Source: a bacterium (GTDB lineage Bacteria; SZUA-79; Acidulodesulfobacterales; Acidulodesulfobacteraceae). Taken from it: DNA of 5,213 nt. Shown here in pieces: positions 1 to 5,079 of this stretch (positions are counted from its first letter, which is position 1; the number at the start of each line of letters is the position of its first letter). Under the pieces are notes generated by a model. It was not told the DNA's origin, did no database searches, and worked only from the letters and a program-made list of their open reading frames with translations. Where the stretch lies: NCBI GenBank assembly GCA_021800745.1, contig JAJYYS010000114.1, forward strand, positions 1 to 5,213, read 5' to 3'. The position numbers and the translations under genes were made by a program.

Positions 1-187
1 CGCCGGATTGAGCGGCAGTGCCGCTTTCCCCTCCGCCGTTTTTGTTTTCATTTGCCGGCTCATCGCAGCCGTGCCTGCCGTCGCAGTAAGGCAGTCTTTT
101 AGATAAACCGCACTTGCAGAAATATAAAGGTCTGCCTTTAACTTTGGATTTCAGTTTATTAAAATCCGTTTTATTCAGTTCTTTCAT
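1..187 (-). CDS. CDGSH iron-sulfur domain protein, N-terminal part (runs off the window edge)
   Basis: I translated this by hand from ATG at 187; 62 residues lie in the window and no stop is reached. Residues 24-39 read CKCGLSKRLPYCDGRH, an almost exact match to the CDGSH signature C-x-C-x2-(S/T)-x3-P-x-C-D-G-x-H. The expected [2Fe-2S] ligands are Cys24, Cys26, Cys35 and His39. Arg38 replaces the usual small residue (Ser, Ala or Thr) before the His. CDGSH domains bind a labile redox-active [2Fe-2S] cluster; bacterial members are mostly small soluble proteins of unknown partner. No signal peptide or membrane anchor precedes the domain. Residues 45-62 form an Asn/Gly/Ser-rich stretch that looks like a linker or tail, so a second domain may lie outside the window. 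The start codon overlaps the stop of the upstream transporter (ATGA, 184-187), and a GAGGG lies 7 nt upstream, so translation is probably coupled. Domain call is firm; cellular role unknown. Confidence 0.9.
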   Translation of the reverse strand, partial: MKELNKTDFNKLKSKVKGRPLYFCKCGLSKRLPYCDGRHGCDEPANENKNGGGESGTAAQSG

Positions 188-1341
188 TTCTTAACCCTCA
201 TTATCAATATATAGCAAATTACGGTAGATGCAATTAGAATCAACGGTATAAAACCGTAATAACTATGATAAAGCAAGCCGGCTATGCTTCCTCCGAAAAA
301 GCTTCCCGAAAATTGAAGGGTATTGTAAACCCCCATTGAAGTTCCTACAAAAGATTTATCCGACGAGGAAGCTACCAAAGAAGGCATTATAGGCTCCGTA
401 ATGGAAAAACCGGTAAAAAAAAGTATTCCTCCCAGAATGATAACAGGCAGGGCATAACCGCCTGCATGAGAAAACATAAAAATGCTTGAAATGCCCATTA
501 ATACAAAACTTAGCTTTAAAAGATGCACTTCATATCCCATATCGGCTTTTTTTGAAGCCTTCATCATAGCAAAAAGCGAAAAAACAACCATAGGTATTAA
601 AACCTTGTAATAATACCCGGTTCCCAGTTCGTTTTTAACTATTAACGGCATGCCGAAAAAGAAAACCGTCATAAAAAAAGACAACAGAAAACCCTGGATA
701 GAAAGATTTGCCAGAGTTTTATTTTTTAGAACGGCAACGGCGTCTTTAAAAGAAACTTCTATTTCTTTCAGCATTTCTTTGCTTTTAGGCTCTTCTACCC
801 AGACAAGAATTAATACGGCAGAAATTATCCCGAGAATCCCGGAAACGTAAAATAAAAACGGATAGCCGAAATAATAAGACAGAAGCGGTCCGGCAACGAT
901 GCCGACGACAAAACTTAAGCCTATGGGAATACCGAGAAATGCCATAGCTTTTGTCCTGTCGCTTTCGGAAACGGTATCGGAAACCAATGCGAACGCCACG
1001 GAGCTTTCGGCGGCGACCCCCTGAAGAAACCTTAAAGAAATAAGTTCGTAAATATTGGAAGAAAACCCTATTATAAAAGTTAGCATGCCAAAAAACAGCA
1101 TGCCAAAAAACAGAACGTTTTTTCTACCGATTTTATCAGAAAGATAGCCGAAAGGAATCTGAAAAACCGCCCTCGACAGTCCATAAATGCCGAATGCGAT
1201 TCCGATTAAGATAAAATTTGACGAAAACTTTTCGGCAAAAAGGACAAAAACCGGCAGAACAAGAAACACGGCAAGCATCCTTAGTCCCAGTACGGAACTC
1301 ATTGCCGCAATAGTCTTTTTCTGCTTTTTGTTAAAAGCCAA
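184..1341 (-). CDS. YajR-like major facilitator superfamily transporter, lacking the C-terminal YAM domain
   Basis: The 385-residue protein is strongly hydrophobic, with about 12 membrane segments. MFS motif A is intact between TM2 and TM3 (GYLSDKIGRK, residues 65-74), and an R-x2-QG motif B follows at 104-108. Several stretches resemble E. coli YajR from memory: LRML-FLVLP near 20-30, GIYGL-AVFQIPFG near 51-65, DRTKAMAF-G near 128-137, and GTSMGVYNTLQF near 333-344. YajR is an inner-membrane proton-driven transporter whose substrate is not settled. Unlike YajR (about 450 aa, with a cytosolic ferredoxin-fold YAM domain), this protein ends directly after TM12 with RVKK. The start is TTG: a perfect AGGAGG sits 7 nt upstream, whereas the nearby ATG (1346-1344) is only 2 nt from it and in another frame. 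The gene lies 37 nt after uppS and overlaps the CDGSH gene by 4 nt. TM3 contains a perfect duplication of FFGML. Substrate cannot be inferred. Confidence 0.9.
   Translation of the reverse strand: MAFNKKQKKTIAAMSSVLGLRMLAVFLVLPVFVLFAEKFSSNFILIGIAFGIYGLSRAVFQIPFGYLSDKIGRKNVLFFGMLFFGMLTFIIGFSSNIYELISLRFLQGVAAESSVAFALVSDTVSESDRTKAMAFLGIPIGLSFVVGIVAGPLLSYYFGYPFLFYVSGILGIISAVLILVWVEEPKSKEMLKEIEVSFKDAVAVLKNKTLANLSIQGFLLSFFMTVFFFGMPLIVKNELGTGYYYKVLIPMVVFSLFAMMKASKKADMGYEVHLLKLSFVLMGISSIFMFSHAGGYALPVIILGGILFFTGFSITEPIMPSLVASSSDKSFVGTSMGVYNTLQFSGSFFGGSIAGLLYHSYYGFIPLILIASTVICYILIMRVKK
195..199 (-). promoter_or_regulatory. Ribosome binding site of the CDGSH gene
   Basis: The minus strand reads GAGGG here, then a 7-nt spacer, then ATG at 187. 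The site lies inside the last codons of the transporter gene. Together with the ATGA stop/start overlap it supports both the chosen CDGSH start and translational coupling. Confidence 0.65.
1082..1113. repeat. Perfect 15-bp tandem duplication inside the MFS gene
   Basis: The unit AGCATGCCAAAAAAC occurs twice back to back (1082-1096 and 1097-1111), followed by two bases of a third copy. It is exactly in frame and encodes FFGML-FFGML in TM3 (around residues 78-87). The two copies are identical at every base, including synonymous positions. The only cost is five hydrophobic residues within a membrane helix. Confidence 0.85.
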
Positions 1342-1354
1342 AACATAGCCTCCT
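1339..1354 (-). promoter_or_regulatory. Strong ribosome binding site with TTG start for the MFS gene
   Basis: The minus strand reads AGGAGG (1354-1349), a 7-nt spacer, then TTG (1341-1339). This spacing decides the start. The ATG inside the spacer would lie only 2 nt from the Shine-Dalgarno and opens a frame of about 15 codons. A TTG start may lower output despite the strong site. Confidence 0.75.
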
Positions 1355-1378
1355 GAATCTAAAAATACGAAATTATTA

Positions 1379-2227
1379 TTATTTTCCCGACCTGATTCGG
1401 CGGGACTGGTAGCTTCTTATAGCCCTCAAAAAATCTATTTCCCTGAACTCCGGCCAGTATGCATCGCAAAAATAAAACTCGGAGTAGGCGCTCTGCCACA
1501 AAAGAAATCCGGACAGCCTTATTTCGCCGCTCGTCCTGATAATCAGGTCCGGATCCGGAGAGCCTTTCGCATAAAGATATTTAGATATGTTTTCTACCGT
1601 AATAATATTAGACAGATAATCGTAACCGTCCGTGAAACCGGAGGGACACTGAGGCAGATTATCCTCGCCGCTTTCATAGGCAGGATTTAATTTGCTTTTT
1701 ATATAAATATTATCGGAAATAAAATTTATTATGGCATCGCATATTTCCTGTCTGCCTCCATATCCTAAGGCGATATAAAGTCTTAAATTAGAATAATCTT
1801 TCGTTTTATCTTCAAGCCTGTCTATAACGTTTAATAAACTTTCCGGCAGAAGTTCTCTTTTGCCTATAACGGAAACCCTTATTTTGTTTTCATTAATAAA
1901 TTTCGAATTTATATAAAATTCAAGCTGAGATTTTATAATTTCGAATAAACCTTCTACTTCCGACTTGTTTCTTTTAAAATTGTCGGTGGAGAATGCCCAG
2001 ACCGTAACTACCCTGACGTTTAATTCTATGCACCAGGATAAAACTTTATATAACTTATCCGCTCCTTTTTTGTGCCCCTTAAATGTATCTTCGAACCCGC
2101 ATTTTTTTGCGTATCTTCTGTTTCCGTCGAGTATTATACCTATATGGCCGGGAATTTTATTTCTTAATACTTCCTTTTTAAGTCTGTTCCTGTAATAATA
2201 ATATATTGCTTTTTTTAAGAATGTCAT
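1379..2227 (-). CDS. uppS: Isoprenyl transferase (cis-prenyltransferase; undecaprenyl diphosphate synthase family)
   Basis: The enzyme condenses isopentenyl diphosphate onto farnesyl diphosphate in cis to build the lipid carrier (undecaprenyl diphosphate) for peptidoglycan and surface polysaccharides; it is cytosolic or peripheral to the membrane. The 282-residue protein has all hallmark motifs: HIGIILDGNRRYAKK at 28-42 with the catalytic Mg-binding Asp34, GHKKG at 51-55, AFSTDNFKR at 78-86, GYGGR at 155-159, and RTSGEIRLSGFLLWQSAYSE at 211-230. Arg211, Arg217 and Glu230 align with E. coli Arg194, Arg200 and Glu213. It is longer than the E. coli enzyme (253 aa) because of a basic, Tyr-rich N-terminus (YYYY at 9-12) and a longer segment between GYGGR and RTSGE. 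No Shine-Dalgarno precedes ATG 2227, but no better start exists before the DGN motif. The usual frr-uppS-cdsA-dxr neighbours are absent; an MFS gene follows after 37 nt. Product chain length is not readable from sequence. Confidence 0.95.
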   Translation of the reverse strand: MTFLKKAIYYYYRNRLKKEVLRNKIPGHIGIILDGNRRYAKKCGFEDTFKGHKKGADKLYKVLSWCIELNVRVVTVWAFSTDNFKRNKSEVEGLFEIIKSQLEFYINSKFINENKIRVSVIGKRELLPESLLNVIDRLEDKTKDYSNLRLYIALGYGGRQEICDAIINFISDNIYIKSKLNPAYESGEDNLPQCPSGFTDGYDYLSNIITVENISKYLYAKGSPDPDLIIRTSGEIRLSGFLLWQSAYSEFYFCDAYWPEFREIDFLRAIRSYQSRRIRSGK

Positions 2228-2296
2228 TATTTACTGTGTTATAATCAAAATAATAATAATTTTTATTACTTAGATTTAAAGATTTTTTTATTTTTT

Positions 2297-2325
2297 AATA
2301 TATCATATTTCGCTAATTTTTTGAA
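2297..2325 (-). promoter_or_regulatory. Candidate sigma70-type promoter for the uppS-MFS-CDGSH operon
   Basis: On the minus strand, -35 TTCAAA (2325-2320) and -10 TATATT (2302-2297) are separated by exactly 17 bp. A TG dinucleotide one base upstream of the -10 (TGATATATT) makes it an extended -10. Predicted transcription start is near 2290, giving a leader of about 60 nt before uppS. The -35 hexamer overlaps that of the opposite promoter. The surrounding DNA is very AT-rich, so chance matches are possible. Confidence 0.5.
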
Positions 2326-2348
2326 CCCGCGCTGTTGAAAACTATAAT
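2321..2348 (+). promoter_or_regulatory. Candidate sigma70-type promoter for the alpha/beta-hydrolase gene
   Basis: TTGAAC (2321-2326) is followed after 16 bp by a perfect TATAAT (2343-2348). Transcription would start around 2355-2359, only about 4-8 nt before the ATG at 2363. No Shine-Dalgarno lies between, so this predicts a nearly leaderless mRNA. The -35 box occupies the same bases as the -35 of the leftward promoter. Confidence 0.55.
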
Positions 2349-2362
2349 AATTATCCGTATCT

Positions 2363-3199
2363 ATGCCTTATATTGAACTAAACGACATCGAAATCTTTTA
2401 CATACTTCACAGGTCTTCGACACCTGAGAAAGCTAAAACGATCATCATAATTCACGGCGCCGGAGGAAACCATCTTTCGATGCTCTGGGTTTTTGATTAT
2501 ATAAAGAAAAAATACGGCGGAATTTTCAATATACTGGTTTTCGATCTTCCTTTTCATTTCAGGTCTGCCGCGTATGCCGGCGAAGACACATTAAATTACG
2601 GTTTCTCAGTGAAAGATGAGGACGGCATAACTTATTATGCGGAAACTATAAACGCTCTTTCGTCTAAGTTTTTTGGAGAAGGCAAAAATTATATTTTAAT
2701 AGGACATTCTATGGGGGCGCAGGTCTGCATTAAATATGCGTCCCTATTCCTTTATAATGTTGAAAAAGCTATGCTTATCGCCGGATGCCATAATACTCAT
2801 ATAAGCGATAGTTTTATAAAAAGTCTCGAGAAGTCTTTTGACAGAACGATTATGCTTTTTTTAAGAGACGCACTTGCGTCAAAAGAAAAAAATGTTTTAA
2901 ACGGCGCTTTAACGGATATAAAAAGAACCCCCCGGCAGGTCGTAATAAATGATTTCAAGTATTCTAAATATTACAGCGGGCATTGCGGGGACGATTTAAA
3001 TATTATTAACCGCGGAAAAATTCCTTTCAATATTATATATTCTAAATATGATTTAATTATAAAAGATAAATGCATTATAGAATTGCATAAAAAATTAACC
3101 AGCTCTGTCATTAGCGATATTCCGGCTAGGAATCATATCGATTTTTTATATGAAAATTATCGTATGGAGAAAGAGATAGATAAATTTTTATTGACATAA
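2363..3199 (+). CDS. Alpha/beta-fold hydrolase of unknown substrate
   Basis: This 278-residue protein has no signal peptide and is probably cytosolic. It shows a full alpha/beta-hydrolase layout: a two-strand opening (PYIELNDIEIFY), the oxyanion-hole turn HGAGGN at 31-36, the strand-loop DLPFHFRS at 61-68, the nucleophile elbow GHSMGA with Ser116, a probable acid Asp230 in YSKYD, and the catalytic His258 in ARNHIDF. The lid region (about 140-215) is charged and not recognisable. The second loop is odd: the family usually has D-x-P-G-H-G-x-S, and here both glycines are Phe (Phe64, Phe66) while the His is kept. The start is chosen because residues 1-12 fit the usual N-terminus of the family, although there is no Shine-Dalgarno. 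The gene is first in the rightward group, 76 nt ahead of aspS. Esterase, lactonase and C-C hydrolase activities are all possible; neighbours give no substrate clue. Confidence 0.88.
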   Translation: MPYIELNDIEIFYILHRSSTPEKAKTIIIIHGAGGNHLSMLWVFDYIKKKYGGIFNILVFDLPFHFRSAAYAGEDTLNYGFSVKDEDGITYYAETINALSSKFFGEGKNYILIGHSMGAQVCIKYASLFLYNVEKAMLIAGCHNTHISDSFIKSLEKSFDRTIMLFLRDALASKEKNVLNGALTDIKRTPRQVVINDFKYSKYYSGHCGDDLNIINRGKIPFNIIYSKYDLIIKDKCIIELHKKLTSSVISDIPARNHIDFLYENYRMEKEIDKFLLT

Positions 3200-3218
3200 G
3201 CAGTGCTAAAATTATAAA
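3191..3218 (+). promoter_or_regulatory. Candidate promoter for aspS, overlapping the end of the hydrolase gene
   Basis: A perfect TTGACA (3191-3196) is followed after 16 bp by TATAAA (3213-3218). The -35 box is also the last two sense codons (Leu-Thr) of the hydrolase, whose TAA stop comes directly after. Predicted start is near 3225, giving a leader of about 50 nt. I see no GC-rich stem with a T tract between the genes, so read-through from the hydrolase probably adds to aspS transcription. A second, weaker TTGAAC lies at 3227-3232. Confidence 0.6.
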
Positions 3219-3275
3219 CTTTAAAATTGAACAAAAAATCCAACCATTTTAAAAATTTTGGGAAACATTATAAAA

Positions 3276-5060
3276 ATGCGAACATTATGCGAAGGGGTTA
3301 GCGAATCCGATACCGGTAAAGAGTTTACATTCAAAGGCTGGGTAATGCATTACCGCGACCACGGAGGATTGATATTCATTGATTTAAGGGATTATTCAGG
3401 CATACTGCAGATAGTTTTTGACGAAAACATCGATAAAGAATCTTTTACTGTCGCTAAAAAATTAAAAAACGAATATGTAGTTTCCATTACGGGAACGGTA
3501 AGAAAAAGACCGGAGGGGACGGCAAACCCGGCTTTAAAAACCGGGGGGATAGAACTTATTTCAAAATCAGTCCAGATTCTTAACGCCTGCGAAACCTTGC
3601 CGTTCCAGATTGACGAAGAAAGCGAGGTTAACGAATTTACCAGGCTGAAATACAGATATTTAGATTTAAGAAGCAAAAGATTAAAGGATAACCTTATATT
3701 CAGATCTAAATTTACCCATCTTATAAGGGAGTTTTTAAACTTTAAAGGTTTTTTCGATATAGAAACGCCTTTTTTAACAAAAAGCACGCCCGAGGGTTCG
3801 AGAGACTTTTTGGTTCCTTCCAGGCTTAACCACGGTCACTTCTTTGCTCTTCCGCAATCTCCCCAACTATTCAAACAAATTCTTATGGTGAGCGGATTTG
3901 AAAGATACTATCAGATAGTAAGGTGTTTCAGGGATGAAGATTTAAGGGCGGACAGACAGCCTGAATTTACCCAGCTCGATATGGAAATGTCTTTTGTAGA
4001 AACCGAAGACGTTATTTCGGTTACGGAAGAATTGTTTGCTTCTTTATTTAATAAACTCTTAGGCATAGAATTAGAAAGACCTTTTAAGGTATTGGACTAC
4101 GACGAAGCAATGGATAAATACGGCAGCGATAAACCCGATACAAGATTTGGACTGATTATCAATAATTTAACCGATATTTTTGCAGGCTCACAGTTAAATG
4201 TATTTAAAGATAATATCCAAAAAGGCGGCGCAGTCAAAGCCGTCTGTCTGCCCGACGGTTCTAATCTGCTTTCGAGAAAAGACATCGACGAACTTTTAAA
4301 TACGGTTAAAGATTTCGGAGCAAAAGGTCTTGCATGGACTAAAGTGGGAGAAAACGGCATCCTCGAAGGCGGAATTTCAAAATTTATATCCGACGATGAA
4401 AGAAATAAAGCTGTTTCAAGGCTTGCGGCTAAAAACGGCGATATCATTTTCTACCAGTCGGATTCAAAAAAAATCGCTGAAAACGTTCTCGGAAGATTAA
4501 GGCTTCACCTTGCTAAAAAATACAATCTTATACAGGAAGGCAGACTCGATATTTTATGGGTCGTTAATTTTCCTTTATTTGAATACTCCGAAGAAGAAAA
4601 AAAAATCGTTGCCGTTCATCACCCGTTTACTTCTCCAGCAAAAAAAGATTTGGTCAGGCTCGAAAATGACCCTCTTTCCGTTAAATCCGACAGTTACGAC
4701 CTCGTGCTTAACGGAGAAGAAATAGGCGGCGGCAGTATCAGAATCCATGACACTAAACTGCAGGGTAAAATTTTTGAAATTCTCTCTATATCTCCGGAAG
4801 ACGCAAAACTTAAATTCGGATTTCTTTTAGATGCACTCAGTTTCGGAGCGCCTCCCCACGGCGGTATAGCCTTCGGCGTGGATAGAATATTAATGTTGTT
4901 AAGAAATGAAAACTCTATCAGGGACGTAATAGCTTTTCCTAAAACTCAAAAAGCATACTGTCCGCTATCGGATGCACCTTCCTTCGTAAAAGACGTTCAG
5001 CTTAAAGAACTTGGGATAAAGTTGAGGGAAACGCCCGGTAAAAATATAAAATCAGAATAA
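3276..5060 (+). CDS. aspS: Aspartyl-tRNA synthetase, bacterial type, probably non-discriminating (Asp/Asn)
   Basis: This class IIb synthetase charges tRNA(Asp) with aspartate using ATP in the cytosol. From ATG 3276 it has 594 residues, a normal length for bacterial AspRS. The order is: N-terminal OB-fold anticodon-binding domain (about 1-105), motif 1 region around DIETPFLTKSTPEG (171-184), motif 2 with FRDEDLRADRQPEFTQ (218-233), the bacterial GAD insert (about 283-430), HHPFTSP (448-454), NGEEIGGGSIRIHD (479-492), and motif 3 GIAFGVDR with Arg547 (540-547). The frame opens at TTG 3258, but ATG 3276 is preferred because MRT- is the common AspRS N-terminus; neither has a good Shine-Dalgarno (GGGA lies 12 nt upstream of the ATG). 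His29 in RDHGG and Gly81 in RPEG match the residues of non-discriminating AspRS, where E. coli has Leu and Lys. Such enzymes also make Asp-tRNA(Asn) for GatCAB. A DHA2 transporter follows after 16 nt. Confidence 0.97.
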   Translation: MRTLCEGVSESDTGKEFTFKGWVMHYRDHGGLIFIDLRDYSGILQIVFDENIDKESFTVAKKLKNEYVVSITGTVRKRPEGTANPALKTGGIELISKSVQILNACETLPFQIDEESEVNEFTRLKYRYLDLRSKRLKDNLIFRSKFTHLIREFLNFKGFFDIETPFLTKSTPEGSRDFLVPSRLNHGHFFALPQSPQLFKQILMVSGFERYYQIVRCFRDEDLRADRQPEFTQLDMEMSFVETEDVISVTEELFASLFNKLLGIELERPFKVLDYDEAMDKYGSDKPDTRFGLIINNLTDIFAGSQLNVFKDNIQKGGAVKAVCLPDGSNLLSRKDIDELLNTVKDFGAKGLAWTKVGENGILEGGISKFISDDERNKAVSRLAAKNGDIIFYQSDSKKIAENVLGRLRLHLAKKYNLIQEGRLDILWVVNFPLFEYSEEEKKIVAVHHPFTSPAKKDLVRLENDPLSVKSDSYDLVLNGEEIGGGSIRIHDTKLQGKIFEILSISPEDAKLKFGFLLDALSFGAPPHGGIAFGVDRILMLLRNENSIRDVIAFPKTQKAYCPLSDAPSFVKDVQLKELGIKLRETPGKNIKSE

Positions 5061-5063
5061 AAC

Positions 5064-5079
5064 GGGGGGTATTAAATTG
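5064..5079 (+). promoter_or_regulatory. G-rich ribosome binding site with TTG start for the DHA2 transporter
   Basis: A run of six G (5064-5069) lies 7 nt ahead of TTG (5077-5079). GGGGGG can pair with the anti-Shine-Dalgarno using G-U pairs. No ATG is available in frame before residue 32, which is inside the first membrane helix, so TTG is the best start. Confidence 0.6.

Larger units (their letters stand above)
2228..2362. other. Divergent intergenic region between uppS and the hydrolase gene
   Basis: This 135-nt stretch is very AT-rich, with TAA-triplet and T-tract runs, apart from a small GC-rich island at 2326-2334. It contains the two overlapping promoter candidates. I found no small ORF with a ribosome binding site, no clear inverted repeat that could be an operator, and no terminator hairpin. 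Confidence 0.7.

Noticed and set aside
650..850. Plus-strand open frame inside the MFS gene
   Set aside because: It is antisense to well-conserved transporter sequence, resembles no family, and has no ribosome binding site.
1344..1346. ATG just after AGGAGG as a start (leader peptide or MFS start)
   Set aside because: It is only 2 nt from the Shine-Dalgarno, out of the MFS frame, and opens about 15 codons of nondescript sequence.
1965..2195. Plus-strand open frame inside uppS
   Set aside because: It lies opposite the catalytic core of uppS; its Leu/Phe-rich translation is a by-product of the other strand.
2237..2245. Plus-strand extended -10 TGTTATAAT
   Set aside because: No -35 lies at a usable distance and it would give a leader of about 110 nt; the TTGAAC/TATAAT pair at 2321-2348 is better, though this site is not excluded.
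3258..3275. TTG at 3258 as the aspS start, adding MGNIIK
   Set aside because: It has no binding site, and homologues begin at MRT-, which matches ATG 3276.
3200..3275. Terminator, T-box or other leader element ahead of aspS
   Set aside because: Only AT-only palindromic stretches such as TTTTAAAAATTTT are present; there is no GC stem with a T tract and no T-box landmark.
3392..3787. Minus-strand open frame inside aspS
   Set aside because: It is antisense to the AspRS anticodon-binding and motif 1 region, with no recognisable domain.
4097..4447. Minus-strand open frame inside aspS
   Set aside because: It is antisense to the GAD insert, Ser/Pro-rich, and resembles no family.
4597..4605. Run of nine A in aspS as a programmed slippage site
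   Set aside because: It sits within ordinary Glu-Lys codons in a highly conserved gene and has no accompanying signal; likely base composition only.
4510..4725. Plus-strand open frame in another frame of aspS
   Set aside because: It overlaps conserved AspRS sequence, including HHPFTSP, and is low-complexity Lys-rich.
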